Shown here: positions 1-7,742 of the stretch, one piece after another
Layout of the letters: each line of letters starts with the position of its first letter
How positions within the stretch are numbered: position 1 is the stretch's first letter
Position numbers and translations under genes: made by a program
From: Lentibacillus cibarius
Lineage (GTDB): Bacteria; Bacillota; Bacilli; Bacillales; Amphibacillaceae
DNA length: 64,000 bases
Reading direction: 5' to 3'
Assembly: GCF_005887555.1 (NCBI RefSeq)
Contig: NZ_VCIA01000001.1
Coordinates: 992,001-1,056,000, forward strand
Notes under the pieces: model-generated
Databases searched by the model: none
Told to the model about the DNA's origin: nothing
What the model saw: only the letters and a program-made list of their open reading frames with translations

Positions 1-281
1 ACGATTATTGTTAATAAGGCAACAGCACCTACAATATAGGCGAGGAACCCCAATTCCGGGAAAGAAGCTTCACTAAACTTTTCCATCCCAATATAATGGT
101 TCAAACCATTGATTATGTCAATATCACCTTCCATTTTATAGGGATAAACCCACATATATAATCCTTCTTTATATTGTGGGGCAATCAACCGCAATGCCCA
201 CCACGGAAAAAAGATGGATACAGCAAAACTTAAGCCTGCGATCATCAGTCCAATCATACCCTTAAAGCTAATGCGCCCCAT
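1..281 (-). CDS. Nos-cluster integral membrane protein, partial
   Basis: Only the first 93 residues are in the window; the gene runs off the left edge. It starts at an ATG 12 bases after an AAAGGAGG ribosome site. The visible part has an N-terminal hydrophobic helix (about residues 8-30, ending FFPWWALR), a polar extracytoplasmic stretch rich in Tyr, and the start of a second helix near residue 80. It follows nosZ by 117 bases on the same strand. Gram-positive nos clusters often carry a small membrane protein between nosZ and nosDYF (called NosB in some genera), so a role in electron delivery to, or maturation of, N2O reductase is likely. That is inferred from position only; I recognise no domain. 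Confidence 0.6.
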   Translation of the reverse strand, partial: MGRISFKGMIGLMIAGLSFAVSIFFPWWALRLIAPQYKEGLYMWVYPYKMEGDIDIINGLNHYIGMEKFSEASFPELGFLAYIVGAVALLTII

Positions 282-398
282 ATTCTACGCCTCCTTTAAT
301 TTGAAGGGAGTCCTGTAATAGGACTCCACTCCAAAAGTTCAGTTCCATTTTACGAACCGGTATTCTCCTGTCACACAAATGTTCACAATTTATCCGCT

Positions 399-2264
399 TT
401 ATTTCGGTTCAACAAGAAGATACCCAGTCATTTCTTGGTGTAATGCCGAACAGAAATTCGTACAGTAAATAGGGAACGTTCCTGATTCATCCACTTCAAC
501 CTTCAACGTCTTCGTATAGCCTGGTTGAATTTCAAAGTTTTCATTGTATCCGTTAATTCCAAACCCATGTGTAATATCTTCATCTTGGTCGATATTGGTT
601 ATATGGAAATAAACCGTATCTCCTTCTTTAGCTTCGACGACATCCGGTCTATCACTTTCTGCATCGAATACAAATCGTGACCGCAATGCAACTCCGTAAA
701 CGTGCAACTCATCACCTTCACGTTCAATATGCGCATCATCCGTGCTCCAAACAGCATTTTCGCGGTCTGTATCTTTTTCGGCTACTTCCGTTGTTTCAAT
801 CTTGTCTGCATCGATAATTTGGGCGTAATGCGGCTCCGGCTGTGATGGTGTATTGGCAACAAGTTCCATTTTTTCGCCACTGATATCAATCAGATCCATA
901 CTTTCCGGGTGAGATGGGCCAACCGACAGATATTGGTCTTTTGATATTTTGTTTAAGGAGACGAGCCATTCACCACCCGGGTTAGTCGTATCACCGCCAA
1001 CTGCTGCCAAATGTCCTGATGAATACGAAATTTCCGTTTTATCGATGACTTTGCCGGAATCAAGATTCCACTTGACCACTTGAGAATCAATAAACAGCCC
1101 GGTATACGCATTACCTTTATCATCGAACTGCGTATGGAGCGGTCCCAATCCGACTTCAATTTCTTTGTCAATAACGCTGTCGTAATTTAAGACAGGTAGT
1201 CCTTGTGCTTCTCCTTGGAAGTCTTCGTTTTTTATGGCTTCCTTCGCTTTTTCGACACTAAACACCGATGTCGTTGGTGATAGTTTTCCGTTTGCGACAA
1301 AATAATCGCCATCCGGTGTTACGTCAACCCCGTGTGGTGATTTCGGAGCGGGAACTAAATAAATCGATCCGGAATTTTCTTCAGGGTCAAACATTTTTAC
1401 ACCATTGACCTCGGTGTAATTACCCTTTTCTACTTCCTTCGCCATCTCCTCCCAATTAAACATCACGATATAATCGCGATCGTTTTGCGATGCGTTGATT
1501 TCCAAGGTAGTAGTTGCTTCCTCCGTATTATATGTTGAAAGGAAGCCCCATCCATCGGATTTGTTTTTTCCTGCGTCTGATAAATCATAAGACCATGGCG
1601 GCAACATTACCTGAAAGGCAACATCTATCTGATTGTTCTTGAAGTCAGGTTTTAAAGCCGTCATCACACCTTTATACGTATCACTATACTCGTCAAGATC
1701 GGCATATTCACCACCGATTGGTACACTGAAACGTGTCGGTGCAAAGAAATATTCTGAATTAGGCGTTACAAATGCTGCACAATGCGGACCGGAAACGTTG
1801 GGAATTTCCTTTATATCAGTTGTTTCAAATGTTTCTAAATCAACATATGCAGCCCTGTTGTTTCCGACATCGGTTGCAAACAATGCACGTCCGTCATAAT
1901 CTCCCTCTGTTTCGGAAATGGCCGGATGGTGGAAATCCCCCCATTTGTATCCGCCAAGCATTTCTTTCGATTCTTCTTCAAACCCATAACCGGTAGCAGG
2001 GTCCGGGCTGAATACAGGTACTTGACGGATCAAACGCATGGATGGAAGTCCGTACACAAACAGCTGCCCGGAATGTCCTCCAGAGGCCATCATGTAATAA
2101 TCATCTAGTTCACCCGGTGCAACGTAAACCTTTTCAGCATTTGATTTGTTCGTTGCATCGGAATTAGCAGTATCATTTGCCGCGGTATTGCCAAAAACAA
2201 GAAATGCCACCAGCAAACCCAATGCTATTCCAGTAATGCCATAAAGGACTTTCAATTGTTTCAT
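399..2264 (-). CDS. nosZ: Nitrous oxide reductase (clade II type)
   Basis: Reduces N2O to N2, the last step of denitrification, on the outer face of the membrane. The 621-residue protein has an N-terminal hydrophobic segment (about residues 7-27) without a twin-arginine motif, which fits the Sec-dependent clade II enzymes and a membrane-anchored Gram-positive form. The beta-propeller carries the expected CuZ histidines in DFHHPA, GPHCAAF, SPHGVDV, GPLHTQFD, SSGHLAA and EPHYAQ. The C-terminal cupredoxin domain has the CuA motif CTNFCSALHQEM. The ATG at 2264 is preferred over the TTG one codon upstream because AAGGAGG lies 9 bases before it. It lies 14 bases after nosC and is probably co-transcribed with it. 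Confidence 0.96.
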   Translation of the reverse strand: MKQLKVLYGITGIALGLLVAFLVFGNTAANDTANSDATNKSNAEKVYVAPGELDDYYMMASGGHSGQLFVYGLPSMRLIRQVPVFSPDPATGYGFEEESKEMLGGYKWGDFHHPAISETEGDYDGRALFATDVGNNRAAYVDLETFETTDIKEIPNVSGPHCAAFVTPNSEYFFAPTRFSVPIGGEYADLDEYSDTYKGVMTALKPDFKNNQIDVAFQVMLPPWSYDLSDAGKNKSDGWGFLSTYNTEEATTTLEINASQNDRDYIVMFNWEEMAKEVEKGNYTEVNGVKMFDPEENSGSIYLVPAPKSPHGVDVTPDGDYFVANGKLSPTTSVFSVEKAKEAIKNEDFQGEAQGLPVLNYDSVIDKEIEVGLGPLHTQFDDKGNAYTGLFIDSQVVKWNLDSGKVIDKTEISYSSGHLAAVGGDTTNPGGEWLVSLNKISKDQYLSVGPSHPESMDLIDISGEKMELVANTPSQPEPHYAQIIDADKIETTEVAEKDTDRENAVWSTDDAHIEREGDELHVYGVALRSRFVFDAESDRPDVVEAKEGDTVYFHITNIDQDEDITHGFGINGYNENFEIQPGYTKTLKVEVDESGTFPIYCTNFCSALHQEMTGYLLVEPK

Positions 2265-2278
2265 CAAGTTTTACCTCC

Positions 2279-2740
2279 TTATTCCGCTGCTTTTTTCAGC
2301 GCTTCAATAATGGCTTCTCTTTCCTCATCCTCTAAAGGATTATCACTTATAACTGTTGACATCACTGCAGATGTAGGTTCCTTCAAAAATTCTTCCAGTG
2401 GTTTTCCATGTTTATCCTCCACTACATTATATGCATTGGAAAGGTCAGGGCCAGTAGTTCCCCCTTCTGCACCAAGTGATTCGACTGCATGGCAAGATAA
2501 ACAATTATTTCTGCTTAGCGGTTCAGCCTCGGCAGGTACACTTGTCTCTTCTTCACCCTCTGATGCTTGATCATCCGTTGCACCCTGTCCATCAGAAGAA
2601 TCTGTATCATTTGCCTTCTCTTCCTGATTTCCGGTGTCTTGTCCGCCTTGATCCGCGGTGCTATTACCACCAAAGAACAAATAACCTGCTGCAAACGCAA
2701 CAATGAAACCTGCGATGAAAATAATACTATTCACCTTCAT
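2279..2740 (-). CDS. nosC: Membrane-anchored mono-haem cytochrome c of the nos cluster
   Basis: A 153-residue protein with an uncleaved signal or anchor helix (residues about 5-23), a low-complexity acidic linker (residues 25-75, rich in Asp, Glu, Gln and Ser) and a small cytochrome c domain. The haem site is CLSCH near residue 80, and a Met in AVMSTVISDNPL is the likely sixth ligand. Its position directly before nosZ matches the nosC-nosZ order of Bacillus-type nos clusters, where it is thought to pass electrons from the quinol pool or cytochrome bc complex to NosZ. The start has GGAGGT 8 bases upstream. The gene has its own strong promoter about 30 bases upstream. Confidence 0.88.
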   Translation of the reverse strand: MKVNSIIFIAGFIVAFAAGYLFFGGNSTADQGGQDTGNQEEKANDTDSSDGQGATDDQASEGEEETSVPAEAEPLSRNNCLSCHAVESLGAEGGTTGPDLSNAYNVVEDKHGKPLEEFLKEPTSAVMSTVISDNPLEDEEREAIIEALKKAAE

Positions 2741-2772
2741 TCATTATCACCTCCATTAAAATTCAAATAATC

Positions 2773-2801
2773 ATATTAGCAGCCTATTTAATCGGGTGCA
2801 A
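2773..2801 (-). promoter_or_regulatory. Sigma-A promoter of nosC-nosZ
   Basis: Read on the minus strand: -35 TTGCAC (2801-2796), a 17-base spacer and -10 TAATAT (2778-2773). It lies 33 bases upstream of the nosC start codon. Confidence 0.75.
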
Positions 2802-2806
2802 GTTAA

Positions 2807-2833
2807 AAAGCAGCTGCTTTATGATTAATCATA
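2807..2833 (-). promoter_or_regulatory. Two abutting 14-bp palindromes upstream of the nosC -35
   Basis: AAAGCAGCTGCTTT (2807-2820) and TATGATTAATCATA (2820-2833) are both perfect palindromes and share one base. Their centres lie about 47 and 60 bases before the predicted transcription start, where activators usually bind. The second resembles the half-sites of Fnr-type boxes (TGAT..ATCA) but has a 2-base rather than 4-base centre. The neighbouring Crp/Fnr protein is the obvious candidate ligand, by inference. Confidence 0.45.
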
Positions 2834-2931
2834 GTTCCCATGATAAAAAAGAAAAACAAAAAGAATCACTATAAAAGTGTGAAGGATTTGGCATTTACAA
2901 ATAGGAACTTCTCCTATGTCTTTTGCGCAAT

Positions 2932-2960
2932 AAAAAAACCAGACACATCAAAATGTTTGG
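2932..2960 (-). terminator. Probable terminator of the Crp/Fnr gene
   Basis: On the minus strand an imperfect hairpin (CCAAACAT pairing with ATGTGTCTGG) is followed by seven T. It lies just after the regulator stop codon and separates it from nosC. Confidence 0.4.
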
Positions 2961-2981
2961 CACATAAGGGATGAGCAATAC

Positions 2982-3665
2982 TTATATATTTTTTTCCCTA
3001 AAGTATTTCCAATTATGAATGGTAATTTGTCTTTTATTCAGCGTCATAATTCCGTCACACTTCAATTTCTTAAAAACTTGAGATACCGTTTCCCGACTTG
3101 TACTGGATAGTTTTGCTAACTCCGTCATCGTCATTGGTATATCAATAACTAAACAATCACCTTGGTTGACTGAAAAATTTTGAACTAGGTAATTAAGTGC
3201 TTGTTCGACCCTATCAGAGGCAAAATTAGTCGAGACTGTCTGTAACCGATCCTGATGCCGCTTCGTCAGTTGGTCTAATTTTTTAATAACGAGCATGAGT
3301 TGCTCCGTGTTATATCTAATCAGCGATTCAAATTCTGTAACCGGAAGATAATAGACACTGACATCAGTTAAAGCGTATGCAGAATAACGATAGTTTTCCT
3401 CTGTAAACAAACCAACATATGGGAAAAGTTCATTCGGTTTCACATAATTAATATATAGCATATTTGCTTCCTGGTTTGTCTTTTCCAATTTAATATAGCC
3501 TTTTTTCAAAAAGAAGAACTTTCCCCTTTTATCCCCTTCCGCAAATAATTGTTGGTTTTTTTTGTACGTTCTTCTATTCAAAACAAGTTTAAATCTTTTC
3601 AATTCGTCATCACTAAAAAAAGACAAAAAGTCAAAATCAGTTAATTCCTCTTCCAACTTACTCAT
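2982..3665 (-). CDS. Crp/Fnr-family transcription regulator
   Basis: 227 residues with the family layout: an N-terminal cyclic-nucleotide-binding-like beta-roll (about 20-125), a long dimer helix (about 125-155) and a C-terminal winged helix whose recognition region reads STSRETVSQVFKKL. The N-terminal domain lacks the cysteine cluster of Fnr, so an Fe-S oxygen sensor of the classical kind is unlikely. Only isolated Cys residues occur in the C-terminal half. It most resembles the ArcR-like branch of Bacillaceae regulators. Being next to and upstream of nosC-nosZ on the same strand, it plausibly controls N2O reductase expression in response to low oxygen or nitrogen oxides; that role is inferred. 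Start ATG with AAGGGGGTG upstream. Confidence 0.82.
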   Translation of the reverse strand: MSKLEEELTDFDFLSFFSDDELKRFKLVLNRRTYKKNQQLFAEGDKRGKFFFLKKGYIKLEKTNQEANMLYINYVKPNELFPYVGLFTEENYRYSAYALTDVSVYYLPVTEFESLIRYNTEQLMLVIKKLDQLTKRHQDRLQTVSTNFASDRVEQALNYLVQNFSVNQGDCLVIDIPMTMTELAKLSSTSRETVSQVFKKLKCDGIMTLNKRQITIHNWKYFREKNI

Positions 3666-3932
3666 CGTAAATTCACCCCCTTATTAAAGCTTACAATTGT
3701 ATCTTACCACCAAATCGCTATTAGCAAACAACCACTTAATATAATTGTTGAAAAACGGACAAAACTTATTTTTAAGGGACAACGCTTAACAAACAGATAA
3801 AGTGAAATTTCATTATTGAAATGACTTTATCCACCACCAGTATGTGCCGACCCTTTTTGACAAATATTGCCCGGGAAATATCCCTGTTTACTATTGGTAA
3901 TAAATAAAAAATTAAAAATTAATTATATGCCC

Positions 3933-3961
3933 TTGAAAACCTTTGGATAAATGGATATAAT
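3933..3961 (+). promoter_or_regulatory. Promoter of tRNA-Ala
   Basis: -35 TTGAAA (3933-3938), 17-base spacer, -10 TATAAT (3956-3961), 16 bases before the mature tRNA. Confidence 0.75.
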
Positions 3962-3977
3962 AAATATCGTAATCAAT

Positions 3978-4050
3978 GGGGCATTAGCTCAGTCGGGAGA
4001 GCGCATCGCTGGCAGCGATGAGGTCATCGGTTCGAGCCCGATATGCTCCA
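3978..4050 (+). tRNA. tRNA-Ala (anticodon GGC)
   Basis: A 73-base cloverleaf: acceptor GGGGCAT pairing with ATGCTCC (one G-U), D arm GCTC/GAGC, anticodon stem CATCG/CGATG with loop CTGGCAG, and T arm ATCGG/CCGAT with TTCGAGC. The anticodon GGC reads GCC alanine codons. The discriminator base is A and the 3' CCA is not encoded. It stands alone, not in an rRNA operon. Confidence 0.95.
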
Positions 4051-4066
4051 TCCATTTATAAAGTTA

Positions 4067-4096
4067 GGTCAGCAACTAAAATTGCTGGCCTTTTTT
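4067..4096 (+). terminator. Terminator of tRNA-Ala
   Basis: Stem GGTCAGCAA / TTGCTGGCC with a short loop followed by TTTTTT. Confidence 0.8.
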
Positions 4097-4327
4097 ACGC
4101 TTTGAAAAAGTATAAATTTTAAACTCCGAAAAGTATGATCGTCATAGTACCTTAAATTCAATGCTAAACTGCAGCGAACTTCCCTCACTGACCCTCCTTG
4201 ATCAGTTATGCCATATCGCGTGCATTTCTCGTATTATTTGTTAGTTGGCGAATGGTCTTCCAGTTCATAGATGTTCTGGAAACGTAAGCATGTTTTCACT
4301 GACTTCATTTGTTCATGAACAAGTATT
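4097..4327 (+). other. Intergenic stretch without recognised content
   Basis: Together with 4051-4396 this is a 346-base gap between the tRNA and the nitroreductase. Apart from the tRNA terminator and the nitroreductase promoter I see no gene or RNA signature in it. Confidence 0.4.
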
Positions 4328-4356
4328 TTGATTTCAACAGCCATTTTTATTATAAT
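4328..4356 (+). promoter_or_regulatory. Promoter of the nitroreductase gene
   Basis: -35 TTGATT (4328-4333), 17-base spacer, -10 TATAAT (4351-4356). It lies within the stretch that a TTG-initiated longer reading frame would use, which supports the later ATG at 4397 as the true start. Confidence 0.7.
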
Positions 4357-4396
4357 ATCGACTATTATGTACTTTACGGTAGGAGGAGCACATGTA

Positions 4397-4960
4397 ATGA
4401 CAACTGATATAAAAGATTTTCGTCAGCTTGATTATGATATTGACTCAATCTATATCAAGCGCTGGTCGCCACGTTCATTTCAGGAAAAGGAAGTGCCTGA
4501 AAACGTGCTAATGAATATATTTGAAGCAGCTCGCTGGGCACCTTCCGCCATGAATATCCAGCCGTGGCGATTCATTGTCGCACGTACAAAAGAAGACAGA
4601 GAAAAATTTCACTCCTTCATCATGGATGGAAACCGGAAGTGGTGTGAAAAAGCACCTGTCCTGACACTAATTATTTCTGATAAGCAGGATTACACACATG
4701 CTTTTGACACTGGTGCCGCATGGGGGTATTTATCCTTGCAAGCGGCAAAAGAGGGACTTATTACTCATGGCATGGGTGGTTTCTATAAAGATAAAGCGCG
4801 TGAGGTATTAAACATCCCGGAAGAATATGACATCCAGGCGCTTGTTGCCATTGGATATCAAGGAGAGAAAGCAGCACTTCCCGAAGAACTACAGGCACGT
4901 GAGAAACCATCCGACCGACGCCCGGTACAGGAGTCGATTATGGAAGGCACATTTATATAA
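4397..4960 (+). CDS. Nitroreductase-family NAD(P)H-dependent flavoprotein
   Basis: 187 residues, FMN-dependent fold. The N-terminal IKRWSPRSF and the RWAPSAMNIQPWRF segment form the FMN phosphate and isoalloxazine contacts typical of the family, and GAAWGYLSLQAAKEGLITHGMGGF is the conserved middle helix region. Such enzymes reduce nitro groups, quinones or flavins with NAD(P)H as dimers in the cytoplasm; the physiological substrate cannot be told. The ATG at 4397 has AGGAGGAG 8 bases upstream, and a good promoter lies 41 bases before it. A strong terminator follows, so it is monocistronic. Confidence 0.85.
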   Translation: MTTDIKDFRQLDYDIDSIYIKRWSPRSFQEKEVPENVLMNIFEAARWAPSAMNIQPWRFIVARTKEDREKFHSFIMDGNRKWCEKAPVLTLIISDKQDYTHAFDTGAAWGYLSLQAAKEGLITHGMGGFYKDKAREVLNIPEEYDIQALVAIGYQGEKAALPEELQAREKPSDRRPVQESIMEGTFI

Positions 4961-4990
4961 TAGGCATATGTTTTGTCGTGATGTGTGAGC

Positions 4991-5017
4991 AGGCCGGTAT
5001 GATTCCCGGTCTTTTTT
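4991..5017 (+). terminator. Terminator of the nitroreductase gene
   Basis: Stem AGGCCGG / CCGGTCT around an 8-base loop, then six T. Confidence 0.75.
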
Positions 5018-5173
5018 ACAAGCTGAATCAATTTCAAAGGTGCTAATTTCCACAAAATACACGAACCTTAACGATTGATTCAGCGGGCAAACAAACTAAC
5101 TTTCGGGTTCACGCAAACGCATACAAGGTCGGCATCAAAGTGATTTGCAACACAAACACAACCACTGCAAATG

Positions 5174-5182
5174 TGCTATAAT
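5174..5182 (+). promoter_or_regulatory. Extended -10 promoter of the bis-His membrane protein gene
   Basis: TGCTATAAT: a perfect -10 preceded by the TGn extension, 41 bases before the ATG at 5224. No good -35 hexamer is visible, as is usual for extended -10 promoters. Confidence 0.5.
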
Positions 5183-5223
5183 CATGTACAATAAGTTTGC
5201 TTTCACATTGCACGGGGGCGCCT

Positions 5224-5700
5224 ATGAATAAATGGTTCATTTTTAACTTTCTATTACTTGTACTGGCAGTATGGCAAATTACCGAAAGAACCCAATTGCC
5301 GATTATACCGATACATATTGCATTCGGAGCGGCTGGGATGTTTCTTTTCCTGTTTAACTGGACGCGACATGCGGTGTTCTCAACCATCCGCAACACGACT
5401 AATAAACAGACAAAAATTAAATTAGCCAACATGTCGAAAAAAATCGTGCCATATCATCGTTGGATCGGAACAACAGCACTTATTTTAATCAGTATCCATG
5501 CCACGCTGGTAATAAACTTATTTGGTCCGGATTTTGAAAATATGAAATTGCTAAGCGGTCTGCTGGCGGGTGCTGTGTTAGGGGCGATGGTTATAAGCGG
5601 CTGGCTGCGGCTGATTTGGCCTTCTGTTACAAAACGAATGGTTCATATATGGCTCGGGATTACATTATTTTTCCTTATAGCTATTCACTTGATCATGTGA
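5224..5700 (+). CDS. Small four-helix membrane protein with paired histidines (ferric-reductase-like)
   Basis: 158 residues and about four to five transmembrane helices. Two helices each carry a His pair 14 residues apart: HRWIGTTALILISIH (about residues 80-94) and HIWLGITLFFLIAIH (about 142-156). This is the spacing by which ferric-reductase and b561-like domains hold two b haems between helices, so a haem-b electron-transfer protein is a fair reading. No FAD or NAD domain is fused. It stands alone between terminators with its own extended -10 promoter. I chose the ATG at 5224 (GGGGG seven bases upstream) over the TTG at 5197. Function is otherwise unknown. Confidence 0.7.
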   Translation: MNKWFIFNFLLLVLAVWQITERTQLPIIPIHIAFGAAGMFLFLFNWTRHAVFSTIRNTTNKQTKIKLANMSKKIVPYHRWIGTTALILISIHATLVINLFGPDFENMKLLSGLLAGAVLGAMVISGWLRLIWPSVTKRMVHIWLGITLFFLIAIHLIM

Positions 5701-5714
5701 TTTGTTCAGTAAAT

Positions 5715-5755
5715 GAAAAATCCAGCTGATACCTTTCCAGCTGGACTTTTATCTT
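5715..5755. terminator. Bidirectional terminator
   Basis: TCCAGCTG (5721-5728) / CAGCTGGA (5738-5745) with A-rich and T-rich flanks on both sides. It serves the membrane protein gene on the plus strand and panD on the minus strand. Confidence 0.8.
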
Positions 5756-5757
5756 TT

Positions 5758-6147
5758 CTATTTGACTCCTTCCGGCCAATGCAGATCATGTTCTTCCACA
5801 CTCGTAATCTCGTTATTTTCATCGACAAAGACTACCTTTGGCTTGAGACCTGCAATTTCTTCCTCTGTCATGAGCCCTTGACTTAATATAATGACCAGAT
5901 CACCCGGGGAAAATATATTGGCTGGCGGTCCATTCAGGCAAATCCGCCCTGATCCCTCCGGCGCCGGGATAGCATATGTCTTCCATCTTGCCGCATTTTT
6001 CAAATTGGCAATCTGTACCATTTCGTATGGCTTAATATCCGCTTCCTTCATTAACTTTTCATCTATCGTGATACTACCGACGTAATCCAAATCAGCCTCG
6101 GTGACTGTCGCTCTATGAATCTTTCCTTTGCACATCATACGTTGCAT
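5758..6147 (-). CDS. panD: Aspartate 1-decarboxylase precursor
   Basis: Decarboxylates L-aspartate to beta-alanine for pantothenate and coenzyme A synthesis. The 129-residue proenzyme cleaves itself between Gly and Ser in DYVGSITID to form the pyruvoyl cofactor. The other conserved segments NGKIHRA-like (CKGKIHRATVTEADL), GSGRICLNGPPA and SPGDLVIILS are all present. The ATG at 6147 (GGAGG 8 bases upstream) is preferred over the TTG at 6150. Unusually panB and panC are not adjacent. The upstream neighbour on the same strand is the aminopeptidase gene, 69 bases away, so the two may be co-transcribed. Confidence 0.95.
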   Translation of the reverse strand: MQRMMCKGKIHRATVTEADLDYVGSITIDEKLMKEADIKPYEMVQIANLKNAARWKTYAIPAPEGSGRICLNGPPANIFSPGDLVIILSQGLMTEEEIAGLKPKVVFVDENNEITSVEEHDLHWPEGVK

Positions 6148-6216
6148 CAAGCATACCTCCTCAAAATATCGTCCTCTACACTCTATAACACATGCAAGCG
6201 AAATAAGGGAATAGAT

Positions 6217-7611
6217 TCATTGCCCTTGTGAAACGTGTGTGGTAAAGTCCGCCAACAGTCTTGCCCCGTAGCCGGTTGCTGCCTTGGTATAGTAACCATT
6301 CGCTTCACTCTCCATCGTTCCCGCCATATCCACATGCAGCCATTTACTCGCTTCCGGAACAAAGCGCCGTAGGAATAATGCGGCAACAATAGAGCCTGCC
6401 TCCGCTTTTTGACTTGTATTATTAAAATCGGCATAATCGCTTGCTAAATAGCGGTCATACGCATCAATCAATGGCATTGGCCAAATGAAATCACCATTCT
6501 CCCGGCCGATATATTTCATCTCATCCGCAAGTTTCTCGTCACCAAATACCCCAGCAATTTTTGTACCCAAAGCGTTGACAATAGACCCGGTCAACGTTGC
6601 AATATCCACCACATATTCAGCATTTAATTCACCAGCACGAATAAGCCCGTCTGCCAGAATGAGTCTTCCTTCTGCATCGGTATTACCGACTTGGACATTT
6701 AAACCATTTTTATACTGAATGACATCGCCTGGTATAACCGCGTTACGATCTGGGATATTCTCGACAATCGGAATAAGTGCAACGACGTTCACGTTGGCCT
6801 TTGCATTTGCCAACAGCTTCATTGCACCTGCGACAGCGGCCGCACCGCCCATGTCAAATCGCATATTGCTCAAATCTTTTCCCCTTTTTAGGCTAATACC
6901 GCCAGTATCAAAGGTTACACCCTTTCCAACAAGTGCGACGAGCGGTTTGGAGCTATCTCCCTGGTAGACAAGCTCGGCAAAAGCTGGTGGGTGTTTACTG
7001 CCCCGGCAGACAGTCAGCACACCATTCATTTCCCTTTTTTCTATTTCATCTTTGTCATAGACGGACACTTTGACATCTGTACCGGCAAATTCCTCTTTTA
7101 AAATAGAAGGAAAGGTTGTCGGATTTAATGCAGCTGCAGGTTCATTCATTAAATCACGCGAAAATGCTGTCGCTTCAGCACGGATAGTACCAGATGCAGC
7201 AAACGACTGGATCTTTTCATTGTTCCCGCTAATTTGCAATGTTGTTTGAAAGAGGCTTTCTTTTGAATGGTATGTTACAAACTGATATGACCCTAACTGC
7301 CAACCTTCTGTAAAGGCCGTTACAACTGCTTCTGCTGATAACGTGTGAAATGCTTCAATTAATTTATTTCCGTTAATAACGGCATTTTCTACTTGAAGCT
7401 CTTGCAACATGCGGGCAAGTGTACCGGCAATCATCCGCACCTTTTCAGACGACTGCCCAGCTGCATCAATCTTTTTTATGACTGCATACAAGCTTCCGTC
7501 AATAAAAACAGTCGTAACGTCTCCCTTGCTGTTCTCTACATATCCTTTCACAGATTCATTATCTTCCATTTGCGCATCATCTGTAAACACAATCATTACA
7601 CTTTTCCCCAT
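6217..7611 (-). CDS. pepA: Leucyl aminopeptidase, M17 family
   Basis: A cytosolic two-metal aminopeptidase that removes N-terminal residues from peptides. 464 residues, slightly shorter than the usual 480-500, mainly in the N-terminal domain. The catalytic C-terminal domain is intact: GKGVTFDTGGISLK (Lys and Asp ligands), MRFDMGGAAAV, and the signature NTDAEGRL with the Asp and Glu metal ligands, followed by an intact C-terminal region that includes TLTGSIVNALGT. Start ATG with GGGAGGA 10 bases upstream. Confidence 0.92.
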   Translation of the reverse strand: MGKSVMIVFTDDAQMEDNESVKGYVENSKGDVTTVFIDGSLYAVIKKIDAAGQSSEKVRMIAGTLARMLQELQVENAVINGNKLIEAFHTLSAEAVVTAFTEGWQLGSYQFVTYHSKESLFQTTLQISGNNEKIQSFAASGTIRAEATAFSRDLMNEPAAALNPTTFPSILKEEFAGTDVKVSVYDKDEIEKREMNGVLTVCRGSKHPPAFAELVYQGDSSKPLVALVGKGVTFDTGGISLKRGKDLSNMRFDMGGAAAVAGAMKLLANAKANVNVVALIPIVENIPDRNAVIPGDVIQYKNGLNVQVGNTDAEGRLILADGLIRAGELNAEYVVDIATLTGSIVNALGTKIAGVFGDEKLADEMKYIGRENGDFIWPMPLIDAYDRYLASDYADFNNTSQKAEAGSIVAALFLRRFVPEASKWLHVDMAGTMESEANGYYTKAATGYGARLLADFTTHVSQGQ

Positions 7612-7667
7612 TTATTTTCTATCCTCCCCTGCTGCTTATGGAAAACAGGTCAATCAAGCATCAGTTT

Positions 7668-7694
7668 TATCGCTAAATTTTATATTTTCTTATC
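7668..7694. repeat. 27-base intergenic sequence with a second copy at 48817-48843
   Basis: The segment beginning TATCGCTAAATTTTATA and ending TTTCTTATC recurs at 48817-48843 with 26 of 27 bases identical, in the same orientation and also between genes. No coding capacity. It may be the edge of a dispersed element. Confidence 0.5.
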
Positions 7695-7742
7695 CCTTCT
7701 AATAGTCTGATAGGACATTACTTACTGATTACCAAAAACGAC

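Noticed and set aside
2866..2882. TCAC-N9-GTGA inverted repeat as a Crp/Fnr box
   Set aside because: The half-sites point the wrong way for TGTGA-N6-TCACA and the spacing is off; the palindromes at 2807-2833 are better placed.
4328..4396. N-terminal hydrophobic extension of the nitroreductase starting at TTG
   Set aside because: This stretch holds a good promoter, and the ATG at 4397 has a strong ribosome site.
5109..5432. Minus-strand open frame of 107 codons
   Set aside because: It lies opposite the membrane protein gene and its promoter, has no ribosome site and no recognisable sequence.
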